Positions 1 to 6,588 of a DNA stretch of 64,000 nucleotides are shown here, piece after piece. The stretch comes from Marinilactibacillus sp. Marseille-P9653 (GTDB lineage Bacteria; Bacillota; Bacilli; Lactobacillales; Carnobacteriaceae_A), in the NCBI RefSeq assembly GCF_916618885.1, contig NZ_CAKAKH010000001.1, positions 186,001 to 250,000 on the forward strand. The letters are read 5' to 3'. The notes under the pieces were generated by a model. That model saw only the letters and a list, made by a program, of their open reading frames with translations, was not told where the DNA came from and searched no databases. The position numbers were made by a program, and so were the translations under genes. Numbering within the stretch: the first letter of the stretch is position 1; the number at the start of each line of letters is the position of its first letter.

Positions 1-225
1 TATCTTTTAATTTCTTTTTATTAGTAGGCGTGATTGAAAGGTTCATGGAGCCTTTTTTTCTTTTTCCAATTCAGGTAAACTTGAGGGTTTCGTTATTTCG
101 GAAGGGCTCTTTGCTTCTTTTGGACTATTTTTTAATTGCGAACTACTTTTTTCTATTTCTTTTTTCTTAGCCTTTTTAGCTTTCTTTTCTTCTTTCTTTT
201 TGGCTTTATTTTTTTTCTTACCCAT
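1..225 (-). pseudogene. Lysine-rich ribbon-helix-helix-like protein, frameshifted copy, cut by window edge
   Basis: This is the reading frame beginning MGKKKNKAKKKEEKK, with a GGAG ribosome site just upstream. It is a diverged duplicate of the intact gene at 4951-5235. The run of C bases near 50-53 has one C fewer than the other copy, so after EKEKKAP the frame hits TGA. The DNA beyond the stop still matches the part of the other copy that encodes a ribbon-helix-helix-like domain. The most likely reading is a frameshifted pseudogene. A short Lys/Glu-rich peptide could still be made. The start is fixed by the ribosome site and by the promoter at 278-306. What lies left of the window is unknown. 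Confidence 0.6.
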
Positions 226-277
226 AATTCACTCTCCATTTTTTTATTATGTATAAGCGGTAACGTATGTTTTGTCA

Positions 278-306
278 ATTATGCTACGTACATATTACTC
301 AGTCAA
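278..306 (-). promoter_or_regulatory. Sigma-A promoter of the frameshifted RHH copy
   Basis: On the minus strand TTGACT (301-306) is followed, after 17 bases, by CATAAT (278-283). The same boxes with the same spacing occur upstream of the other copy (5282-5310) although the spacer has diverged, so the elements look conserved. Confidence 0.6.
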
Positions 307-496
307 GTGATAGTTCCGAGGCTTTAGCCTGTTTTAATAAGGCAGTGATCTTTTTTATTGTAAAAAGATACTATCGCTTCATTTTTTCAAAATAGAGATA
401 AAGATTAATGATTAAGGATAACTGTGGTTTCTTGAATTCTTATTGTGCTATAGTTTGAATAGAAGGACCATCAAACCAATGAGGGAGAGCAGCGAT

Positions 497-849
497 ATGT
501 TTGCATGATCGGTTTAGGATTACTAGCAGGCTGTAGCTCAACGGACACTGAGGTAGAGGATGCTTTTAAAACAGCGACTGAAGAAAGCAATCTTCAAGAG
601 ACGTCAGAAGAAACTGCAGAGCCAAACCAAATATCTCAAGACGAAGTGGAATCAGTACAGGAAGAGATCCCTCGTTCTGTACTCTTGGACAAGACTTTCT
701 GGAGTTTTGATAAAGATGAAGAATACGATTTGACTGCAGAGGTTGGTTTGGTGCTTATAGAAGGAAACTATGCTATTTTATCTTATAAGGGGCTGGGAAA
801 AAACCAGCTTCTGACAAATAAAAAGAACAATGAAAACCGTCGGTTTTAG
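497..849 (+). pseudogene. Small lipoprotein gene, interrupted by the insertion sequence
   Basis: The frame from 505 encodes MIGLGLLAGCSS, a lipobox (LLAGC) followed by an acidic, Thr/Glu-rich stretch, typical of a small surface lipoprotein of unknown function. Two lesions are visible. The ribosome site GGGAG (483-487) is placed for the ATG at 497, but that frame stops after three codons (ATG TTT GCA TGA), and the lipobox frame begins at 505 without positively charged residues, which suggests a one-base frameshift in the signal peptide. At 789 the insertion sequence begins, so the last 20 or so residues to 849 are encoded by the element. Removing the element and one TTATAA gives SYNL and a TAG stop at 2630-2632, so only the last few residues were replaced. 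Confidence 0.6.
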
Positions 850-2472
850 ATGGTCTTCATTGTTCTTTTGTCTTTTTTCTGAAGGAGTAAAAGTATGCCC
901 TCCTTTTCTTCGGAGTTCAAGGATCAGTTTCGTTAAATTCATGCTCATAAACATCAAGCCAATGTCATTATGAACGGCTTGTTTCCCTCTGACATGAACG
1001 CGTCGCATGCCAAAGACACCTTTCATCCGACCAAAAATGGTTTCTACGTCAATCTTTCGTTGGGCGTAGATACGTCTTCCGTAGTCACTTTCCAGGTGTT
1101 CTTTCGCTTGATGTTTAAAGTATTCCCAATTGTAATTCACCGATGTTTGTCTCTGGTTCCCCTTCGGGGTTTTGGCTAGAGCATTCAGCCGGTCATCCAT
1201 TTGTTCTTTGTCTGCTGTGTATACTTTAAACTGACGTGTATACCCTTGCTTGTCCACACGTGTGCTGTAGTGGGTAAAGCTAAACCGCACGCCGTCTAGA
1301 TCGGTATAAGCATCTTCTTTTTCGTCATAGGACCAATTATCCCGTCGTTTCGGATCTCGTTTATATTTTTTCTTTTGTTCTGCGTGATACATGCCGTAAG
1401 GGATTAAAGGAACCTTTTCATAATCATCGATGATCGTTTCATAGTTCTCTTCGCTGCCATATCCGGCATCTGCGACAATATACTTGAACAAGTCCAGTGT
1501 GGAAATGGTTGATAAAAAAGGAAGCAGCGTTCGCGTATCCGTAGGATTTGAAAAAATATCATAGTCAATAACATATTGATTATTAGAAGCGACTTGAAGG
1601 TTATACCCGGGTTTCAATTCGCGGTTTTTCATGGGATCTTCTTTCATACACATGAACGTAGCGTCTTTATCCGTTTTGGAATAACTGTTTCGTCCATCAA
1701 AGGTTGCTCGGGCTTCTTCGTATGACTGTTTTCGCGGCAGGTAATCTTTGACACACTTGTTGCGGTGCTTTGTTAACAGACGACGACGTCGTTTGTGTAT
1801 AGAACCACCTTTGGGAATCTGTGTTTCTTCTTGGATAGATTCTTCAACCGCTTCTAGTGAGGTGTCAATCGCATCAATCAGCGTTTCAATGCCTTCTGAT
1901 GTGTCTAACTGCTCTTTTGAAAGGCAGATATTCACTTGTGACTGAATCATGGTTTCATACAATGCTTCGACATTCTCGTTCAGCTTTGCTTCATAACGAT
2001 CGATGGCTTTCTTCCAAGTGAAGGAGTAAATATTGGCATCGGCTTGAAGTTTTGTGCCGTCAATAAACAAGGCCTCTTCTTGAAGCAGGCCGTTCTCTTG
2101 GAGTAGTGACGTGAACAGGACGAAAGCGTATTTGATCAGGCGCTTGGCATGTTCACTCGAACGAAAATTATTGATTGTTTTATAGGTAACGGATGTGTCG
2201 CCGGTCAGCCATTTCATTGGAATGGACTCGTCATTCATGCGTTCAATCGTACGACCTGAAAAAGTAGAACGACTACAGGCAAATAAGCACATTTTAAGTA
2301 ACATGGCAGGGTGAAACGCAGGACGTCCCGTATGAGATGTTTCTTCCAGAAGAAATTCCGCAGGAATAGAATCAACGAAACGACTGATAAGACGTGCTTC
2401 GTGATCCTCGGGAATAGTGAAGTCTAGTTGTAGTGTTAAAGCAGTTTCCATTGTGTTATACTCTTGATACAA
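778..2472 (-). CDS. IS1182-family DDE transposase
   Basis: This transposase cuts and joins the ends of the surrounding insertion sequence. Recognisable blocks are the N-terminal GRPAFHPAMLLKM segment and the C-terminal block around ETIFGRMKGVFGMRRV, which carries the YREK-like/glutamate region of DDE transposases of this family. The start is taken as TTG at 2470-2472 because AAAGGAGG lies about eight bases upstream; an ATG at 2506-2508 lies before that ribosome site and is less likely. The frame has no stop inside the element: it runs through the left inverted repeat and the target duplication and ends at TAA 778-780 in host DNA. It appears intact and may be active. Confidence 0.85.
   Translation of the reverse strand: MYQEYNTMETALTLQLDFTIPEDHEARLISRFVDSIPAEFLLEETSHTGRPAFHPAMLLKMCLFACSRSTFSGRTIERMNDESIPMKWLTGDTSVTYKTINNFRSSEHAKRLIKYAFVLFTSLLQENGLLQEEALFIDGTKLQADANIYSFTWKKAIDRYEAKLNENVEALYETMIQSQVNICLSKEQLDTSEGIETLIDAIDTSLEAVEESIQEETQIPKGGSIHKRRRRLLTKHRNKCVKDYLPRKQSYEEARATFDGRNSYSKTDKDATFMCMKEDPMKNRELKPGYNLQVASNNQYVIDYDIFSNPTDTRTLLPFLSTISTLDLFKYIVADAGYGSEENYETIIDDYEKVPLIPYGMYHAEQKKKYKRDPKRRDNWSYDEKEDAYTDLDGVRFSFTHYSTRVDKQGYTRQFKVYTADKEQMDDRLNALAKTPKGNQRQTSVNYNWEYFKHQAKEHLESDYGRRIYAQRKIDVETIFGRMKGVFGMRRVHVRGKQAVHNDIGLMFMSMNLTKLILELRRKGGHTFTPSEKRQKNNEDHLKPTVFIVLFICQKLVFSQPLIR
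783..788. repeat. Target-site duplication of the IS, left copy (TTATAA)
   Basis: TTATAA directly precedes the left inverted repeat and recurs directly after the right one at 2620-2625. The site is its own reverse complement, in line with the palindromic target preference described for IS1182-type elements. Confidence 0.75.
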
Positions 2473-2619
2473 AGTGAGCCCCTCCTTTAATTGCTGTTGG
2501 TACTTCAATTATAGCCGGTGGGGCTCATTTTGTCTTTATAAAAGAAACATCCCTCGACCATTTTTTCTCAAAATTGGTCGAGGGATGTATTCATTTTAGG
2601 GGAGTTTTTTCCCAGCCCC
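789..2619 (-). mobile_element. IS1182-family insertion sequence, 1831 bp, complete
   Basis: The ends are inverted repeats: GGGGCTGGGAAAAAAC at 789-804, with its reverse complement at the right end finishing at 2619. Both ends are flanked by TTATAA. The element carries one transposase gene on the minus strand. It has subterminal hairpins: a perfect 14-bp stem at 2547-2588 upstream of the transposase, and nested repeats near 824-865 at its end (GAACAATGAA paired with TTCATTGTTC around AAAACC/GGTTTT). The boundaries are supported by the terminal repeats, the target duplication and the interrupted lipoprotein frame. Confidence 0.85.
2547..2588. terminator. Perfect palindrome inside the IS, upstream of the transposase
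   Basis: ACATCCCTCGACCA (2547-2560) pairs perfectly with 2575-2588, with a 14-base T-rich loop. It lies between the right end and the transposase start. It could stop transcription coming from host promoters, or hide the transposase ribosome site in read-through transcripts. The role is inferred. Confidence 0.55.
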
Positions 2620-2625
2620 TTATAA
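2620..2625. repeat. Target-site duplication of the IS, right copy (TTATAA)
   Basis: Pairs with 783-788. The lipoprotein frame resumes immediately after it, with CTT TAG at 2627-2632. Confidence 0.75.
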
Positions 2626-2697
2626 TCTTTAGAAAAGTTTTTATTAAGTTCAATTGGTTATTTGTGTATCATTGACTAGATAAAAGTCATTACTTAT

Positions 2698-2871
2698 TTA
2701 TCTACCGTATTGACCCAAGTCAAGAATATATTCCTCTTCTATGTTCTCAAAAATATCAAACTCAATTCTACGTATTTGAATACTATGATTCTCAGTATCT
2801 CTAAACCAATCAACTTTATTGTTACGGAAAAAAATGCTGATAGGTCGACTATTAGAGTATGTAACAATAGA
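2698..2871 (-). pseudogene. C-terminal remnant of an unrecognised gene
   Basis: The minus strand reads about 57 codons ending in a protein-like tail, RIEFDIFENIEEEYI then LDLGQYGR and TAA at 2698-2700. Composition and the well-formed terminus look like real coding sequence. There is no start codon or ribosome site: the frame is closed by TAG inside the palindrome at 2861-2888. It is most likely the 3' end of a gene whose 5' part was lost at that palindrome. I do not recognise the family; small immunity-type proteins often look like this, but that is a guess. Confidence 0.4.
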
Positions 2872-2888
2872 CTATACCCTATTGTTAC
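2861..2888. repeat. Inverted repeat with a 16-bp direct repeat partner at 4332
   Basis: GTAACAATAG (2861-2870) and CTATTGTTAC (2879-2888) form a perfect 10-bp inverted repeat. The right part, TATACCCTATTGTTAC (2873-2888), recurs exactly at 4332-4347. The two copies bracket the toxin/immunity genes. Confidence 0.65.
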
Positions 2889-3042
2889 AAATGAATGTGC
2901 AGACAATAAATTTAAGCTAAAAGAGTTTAGACACATTTTGTTCATTTTTTTGACTTTATTTTAATGATATTGAAATATATATGTAATACAATGCTACAAT
3001 CACCTTGTAATATCGTCATATAATAAAATGAAGAGGTGATTT

Positions 3043-3849
3043 ATGAAGATTTTAAAAAAATGCTTAATCTCACTGCTAACAATTATTATGATGTTTCAGA
3101 TTTTCGGAACTACAGGATTATATGTTTACGCTGCTGAAATTGATTCAGCAGATAGTACTACGGAAGATGAAATGGTAAATGATACTTATGAAGAAAACAC
3201 TTACGAAGAAGATATAACAGATAGCGATATTGAAAATGAACAAGCTGATGTTATATTATCAGAATATGGAATAAGCATAAATGGTACTTATTATACGCAA
3301 GAAGAATTTGGCGATTTACTTGAAACGGCTGTAGAAGTAGAAGTAGATGAATCTGACTTGCAAGATTTTGAAAAAGAAAGTGTGGAGTCAGAACCTGGAC
3401 AAATGTTTACTAGAGCTGCGCTTGCACCGGGGATAAAGTATACAGCGGTGGTTGCTGGTAAATGGGCTATTGCAGGAGTTGGTGCAGTTGTTATAACTCA
3501 AGCAGGCACTATTATTGTGGCTGGAGTTGCTATAGGTGTAGGATTTTGGGCGTACACAAAAATACGCGTTTATTTCACTGAAAGAGCATATAACAATCAT
3601 AAGAAAAACGGAACAAAAACTAACAATCACTCTTCTAAGCGCACAAAAGTAGGACAAAGAGACAACGCATTACCGTATACTGGTAGTGGTTTATCTTCTA
3701 AGGATTTACTCCAAGATGGTAAACTTAAACAAAGAAGGTATTATGATAAAAATGGTAAGGCCGACTTAGACATTGACTATTTCCATCCTGGAAAGCATAA
3801 ATTTCCCCACAGACATACTTTTCCAGGCGGCAATAGGACTGGACATTAA
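3043..3849 (+). CDS. Secreted polymorphic-toxin-like protein with C-terminal toxin domain
   Basis: The 268-residue protein has a signal peptide (residues 1-30, KK then a hydrophobic core, cut near YAAEI), an acidic Thr/Asp/Glu-rich region (35-75), a Gly/Ala/Val-rich hydrophobic segment (about 137-172) and a basic C-terminal domain (about 185-268). The last 50 residues carry KQRRYYDKNGKADLDIDYFH followed by PHRHTF, a His/Asp-rich pattern known from C-terminal domains of bacterial polymorphic toxins; I do not assign an exact toxin family. The signal peptide suggests export by Sec, and the hydrophobic segment may help entry into, or anchoring in, a membrane. AAGAGGTGAT precedes the ATG, and TATAAT at 3019-3024 is a possible -10 box. 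The next gene, 20 bases on, is the likely immunity gene. LPYTG near residue 212 is internal and is not a sortase signal. Confidence 0.6.
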   Translation: MKILKKCLISLLTIIMMFQIFGTTGLYVYAAEIDSADSTTEDEMVNDTYEENTYEEDITDSDIENEQADVILSEYGISINGTYYTQEEFGDLLETAVEVEVDESDLQDFEKESVESEPGQMFTRAALAPGIKYTAVVAGKWAIAGVGAVVITQAGTIIVAGVAIGVGFWAYTKIRVYFTERAYNNHKKNGTKTNNHSSKRTKVGQRDNALPYTGSGLSSKDLLQDGKLKQRRYYDKNGKADLDIDYFHPGKHKFPHRHTFPGGNRTGH

Positions 3850-3869
3850 CAAAGATAGGAGGAGGATCA

Positions 3870-4151
3870 GTGAATCTCGAAGATATTGAACATTCAACGG
3901 GTATAATGAATTTAGAAACCTTGATATTTTGTTTGACATGGGGAAGAGAAGTACAATTCGATTACCTTGGAAAAGAATACTTCCTTGATAGTGCTCACGG
4001 AGATAAACATGTATTATGGAAAGAAACAACTCAGATAGGTGAAGAATTTACAGATGTTACTGAAGAAAATTTAAGCAAATTATATATAGAAGGTAAAAGC
4101 GTTGCAGATATCTTTAAAGATGGCGAAGCTCTAGTAACACTTATATATTAG
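3870..4151 (+). CDS. Putative immunity protein for the adjacent toxin
   Basis: This is a 93-residue acidic, soluble protein with no signal peptide. It starts at GTG, with the strong site GGAGGAGG about ten bases upstream. It contains TLIFCLTWGREVQFDYLGKE followed by a Glu/Asp-rich second half. Size, acidity, cytoplasmic location and position directly after the toxin gene, before a terminator, are what is expected of an immunity protein that binds the basic toxin domain. The sequence alone does not identify a named immunity family, so the function rests on context. The pair probably forms one transcript. Confidence 0.5.
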   Translation: MNLEDIEHSTGIMNLETLIFCLTWGREVQFDYLGKEYFLDSAHGDKHVLWKETTQIGEEFTDVTEENLSKLYIEGKSVADIFKDGEALVTLIY

Positions 4152-4230
4152 TCAAACATGTAAATTAAAAAATATGACGGTATTATGTAATTGATAAATG
4201 CTATTACTTTAATCTGTATGAACAATAAAA

Positions 4231-4266
4231 AGAGCAAAATCTCACTCTGGATTTTGCTCTTTTTTG
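4231..4266 (+). terminator. Rho-independent terminator after the toxin/immunity pair
   Basis: An 11-bp perfect stem (AGAGCAAAATC with GATTTTGCTCT at 4250-4260) is followed by a T run. Confidence 0.85.
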
Positions 4267-4331
4267 TACTTTTCTCATATAAAAAATAGTAATTAGGTTG
4301 TCACTCGTCTCAAAGTATTGTAGTTCAATCG

Positions 4332-4347
4332 TATACCCTATTGTTAC
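4332..4347. repeat. Second copy of the 16-bp direct repeat
   Basis: TATACCCTATTGTTAC, identical to 2873-2888. Here only the right half of the inverted repeat is present. Confidence 0.65.
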
Positions 4348-4390
4348 TTTAGGTAAAGAAAATTAGTTAATGTTTTGATGTATAAAAAAA

Positions 4391-4495
4391 GTGAGAGAAG
4401 GATGTGATTTTGTAAGAGGAACATTCTATAAACAGTTTACTTATGAAGACGCTGGTAATATTGATTACTATTACAATGAAATATTCTTTAACTAA
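4391..4495 (+). pseudogene. Short coding remnant
   Basis: Codons from GTG 4391 give a protein-like string (GTFYKQFTYEDAGNIDYYYN) ending at TAA 4493-4495. A stop lies five codons upstream and there is no ribosome site, so this looks like the 3' end of a lost gene. The stop overlaps the next small frame as TAAATG. Confidence 0.3.
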
Positions 4496-4594
4496 ATGAT
4501 TTTCATCTTACCTTTTTTAGCAAGGATAATGTACTTTTTATCTGATTATGATCATTGGATTTTGAAACATAAAAAACACGAAAAAAGAGTATGA
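4496..4594 (+). CDS. Possible small protein or gene remnant, 32 residues
   Basis: The ATG directly follows the stop of the previous remnant. The product has a hydrophobic start (MIFILPFLARIMYFL) and a basic end (KHKKHEKRV). A terminator overlaps its stop codon. It could be translated by coupling or could be part of the same decayed gene. Support is weak. Confidence 0.25.
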   Translation: MIFILPFLARIMYFLSDYDHWILKHKKHEKRV

Positions 4595-4608
4595 TTCTAC
4601 TCTTTTTT
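4581..4608. terminator. Bidirectional terminator
   Basis: AAAAAAGAGTA (4581-4591) pairs with TACTCTTTTTT (4598-4608), so there is a T run on either strand. It separates the plus-strand remnants from the convergent DUF378 gene. Confidence 0.75.
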
Positions 4609-4633
4609 CATGTTTAGAAAATTAATATTCTTA

Positions 4634-4858
4634 TTAACGCTCATTACGTGTAGAGGTTGTATCAGAATTGATTAGAGGGAAGAATTTTAATGAATAAAGA
4701 GCACATACCCCAACAACAATATAAACTATTTTAGATAAGAGCGCTGTCTCTCCACCAAAAATCGTAGCTACTAAATCAAATTCAAAAAGACCTACTAAGA
4801 GCCAGTTCAAACCGCCAACAATTAAAAGAGCTAAAGCAATATTGTCTAATGTTTTCAT
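4634..4858 (-). CDS. DUF378 family membrane protein
   Basis: The 74-residue protein has two predicted membrane helices (about 5-27 and 38-60) and the family pattern LLIVGGLNWLLVGLF at the start, with IVYIVVGVCALYSL in the second helix. It matches the small DUF378/YuzA-like family of Firmicutes, whose function is not known. GGAGG lies well placed before the ATG. It is transcribed alone and ends at the bidirectional terminator at 4581-4608. The RHH-like gene upstream on the same strand is about 90 bases away, so co-transcription is possible. Confidence 0.8.
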   Translation of the reverse strand: MKTLDNIALALLIVGGLNWLLVGLFEFDLVATIFGGETALLSKIVYIVVGVCALYSLKFFPLINSDTTSTRNER

Positions 4859-4950
4859 ATCAACACCTCCTTCTTTAATATAATTTAAAGTATAAAGATA
4901 AAAGGATGAAAGTCTAACTTAAAGCCTTCTTCAGATTCTAAGTGTAAAGT

Positions 4951-5235
4951 TTATTCTTTTTGGTTATTGATCCAGTAAGCAATCAATTCGGAAGCGCTCA
5001 TATTGACTGATTGAGCCATATCCTTTAATTTCTTTTTATTAGTAGGAGTAATTGAAAGGTTCATGGAGCCCTTTTTTTCTTTTTCCAATTCGGGTAAACT
5101 TGAGAGTTTTGTTACTTCTGAAAGGCTCTTTGCTTCTATTGGATTCTTTTCTAAGGGTAAATCACTTTTTTCTTTTTCTTTTTTTCTAGCTTTCTTTTCT
5201 TCTTTCTTTTTGGCTTTATTCTTTTTCTTACCCAT
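4951..5235 (-). CDS. Lysine-rich protein with C-terminal ribbon-helix-helix-like domain
   Basis: The 94-residue protein starts at ATG 5233-5235, chosen because GGAG lies eight bases upstream and because the longer frame would begin inside the promoter. Residues 1-25 are almost all Lys/Glu/Ala, probably a basic coiled or disordered tail. A linker rich in Ser, Pro and Glu follows. Residues about 55-90 read MNLSITPTNKKKLKDMAQSV then NMSASELIAYWI, which fits a beta-strand followed by two helices as in CopG/Arc-type ribbon-helix-helix proteins. DNA binding is inferred from this pattern and the basic tail. A second, frameshifted copy lies at 1-225 with its own copy of the promoter. Confidence 0.6.
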   Translation of the reverse strand: MGKKKNKAKKKEEKKARKKEKEKSDLPLEKNPIEAKSLSEVTKLSSLPELEKEKKGSMNLSITPTNKKKLKDMAQSVNMSASELIAYWINNQKE

Positions 5236-5281
5236 AATCCACTCTCCATTCCGTACATCATTGGTAACATACGTTTTGTTA

Positions 5282-5310
5282 ATTATGCTACGTGTATTTT
5301 GCTCAGTCAA
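5282..5310 (-). promoter_or_regulatory. Sigma-A promoter of the RHH-like gene
   Basis: On the minus strand TTGACT (5305-5310), a 17-base spacer and CATAAT (5282-5287). It is duplicated at 278-306. Confidence 0.65.
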
Positions 5311-5393
5311 GCGAGAGCACTGAGGAGTGAGTTTAGTTTGGTAAAGTTACAGTAAGGAGAGTTATATTAAACAAAGCAAAAATGTATACGATA

Positions 5394-5442
5394 AAAAGAC
5401 CACCGAATGTTAGAGTGATGATCTAACGTTCAGTGGTTTTTT
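5394..5442. terminator. Terminator hairpin, both directions
   Basis: GACCACcgAATGTTAGA pairs with TCTAACGTTcaGTGGTT around a seven-base loop, with an A run before it and a T run after it. It can end transcripts of the carboxyethylornithine synthase-like gene on the minus strand. Confidence 0.75.
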
Positions 5443-5465
5443 ATAGTATTCACTACCATCACCAA

Positions 5466-5513
5466 GTGCCTATTCCAGGTAGTCAGATGGATATAACTAC
5501 TGGGAATAGGCAC
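5466..5513. repeat. Long hairpin without T run
   Basis: GTGCCTATTCCAGGTAGT (5466-5483) pairs with 5496-5513 with two mismatches around a 12-base loop. There is no adjacent T run, so it is not a standard terminator. It lies 50 bases downstream of the minus-strand gene at 5563 and may stabilise its transcript or be a small mobile repeat. Confidence 0.5.
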
Positions 5514-5562
5514 CTAATAACAATGGCCTTTATACTTTGTACGATTCTATTGAAAGTTAATT

Positions 5563-6588
5563 TTAGCTAAGTGAGGTAGAATCTTCTGTATCCAGTACAT
5601 TCATTTCTTCAGAGAGCGTTCTGTTCTGGTATTGATTGATGCGTTCGTCTATGATTAATCCGTTGTCGACAATCAGGGCATTATCTAAAATTTCATTGGG
5701 ACGATTTTCGACTAAATCATCTATATACTTGACTGTTTCAGTGGAGATAGCACTTGATGAAGAACGATAAAAAATAGTGGGTGTATGGTCGACTGCATAA
5801 TGGATGACATTATCTATTTCATAGATGGGATCTTCAAGAGAAGTAGGGACAGTGGTTTCAATGGCACCGTGCTCGTCGCAACTAACGTCAATCAACATCG
5901 TGCCGGGCTTGAATCGATTTAAATCAGATTGATAAATCAAATGATCTTCGCGTGACGTATCCCACAGTATGGCATTGACGATCACATCGAATTCTGTCAT
6001 TTCTTTCTGGAACAGTTTTTCTTGATTACGATTATATACTTTGATATCTGCGCCAAGGCTAGTCAGGATCCTTTGTGCTCCGCGAGCTGTATTACCGCGT
6101 CCTAAAATAGCGACTTTTGTATCATACGGCATAACACCATTGGACTGGTAAGCATGCATGACCGCAGCTTCTCCTGCAAGTTCATTATTCCGCCAATAAG
6201 AATGACGATTGTCCTCATACATATCTTCCCAGGCATAAGCAGAGAGCTTATTATCAATTAAAGTATCGGTTACTTCTTCACTTTGAACAGCATGAACCCA
6301 TCCAAATAAGGTTTGACCTGGAAGTAAGTCTTTAATAAAAGTCGAATCTCCAATTTTAGGATCACAGACGATATCTTGAGCTAAAGCAATTTCTCTAGGT
6401 ACGATTTGACAACCCAATTCAGAGTACTCCGAGTCAGTTATATTTAAATCGCTTCCATAACCTTCTTCAAAAAATAAGGCTTTTGTATGCTTGAGTTGCA
6501 CAATGTCTTTAGGTAATAGGGCAATGCGCTTTTCGCCGGATTTATGACTGTTCACAAATCCAATGGTTCTAACGGTTTCTTTTAGCAT
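5563..6588 (-). CDS. N5-(carboxyethyl)ornithine synthase-like dehydrogenase
   Basis: The 341-residue cytoplasmic protein has the two-domain fold pattern of the alanine dehydrogenase/transhydrogenase family. The N-terminal part has the substrate motif EKRIALLPKDI. The Rossmann domain starts near residue 155 with VAILGRGNTARGAQRIL, and H-Y-A-V-D-H-T-P lies near 265. Length and the RGNTARG nucleotide-binding loop fit N5-(carboxyethyl)ornithine synthase, which reductively condenses ornithine or lysine with pyruvate using NADPH, an enzyme characterised in Lactococcus. Alanine or saccharopine dehydrogenase-type activity cannot be excluded. CAGGAGG precedes the ATG. It is a single-gene transcript. 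The last 30 residues are acidic and probably a flexible tail. Confidence 0.7.
   Translation of the reverse strand: MLKETVRTIGFVNSHKSGEKRIALLPKDIVQLKHTKALFFEEGYGSDLNITDSEYSELGCQIVPREIALAQDIVCDPKIGDSTFIKDLLPGQTLFGWVHAVQSEEVTDTLIDNKLSAYAWEDMYEDNRHSYWRNNELAGEAAVMHAYQSNGVMPYDTKVAILGRGNTARGAQRILTSLGADIKVYNRNQEKLFQKEMTEFDVIVNAILWDTSREDHLIYQSDLNRFKPGTMLIDVSCDEHGAIETTVPTSLEDPIYEIDNVIHYAVDHTPTIFYRSSSSAISTETVKYIDDLVENRPNEILDNALIVDNGLIIDERINQYQNRTLSEEMNVLDTEDSTSLS

Noticed and set aside
2710-2964. Plus-strand frame of 84 codons after the IS
   Set aside because: No ribosome site, composition of AT-rich noise, and it overlaps the more convincing minus-strand remnant and the palindrome.
3640-3720. LPYTG in the toxin-like protein as a sortase signal
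   Set aside because: It is internal, followed by a charged domain of more than 50 residues rather than a hydrophobic helix and basic tail.
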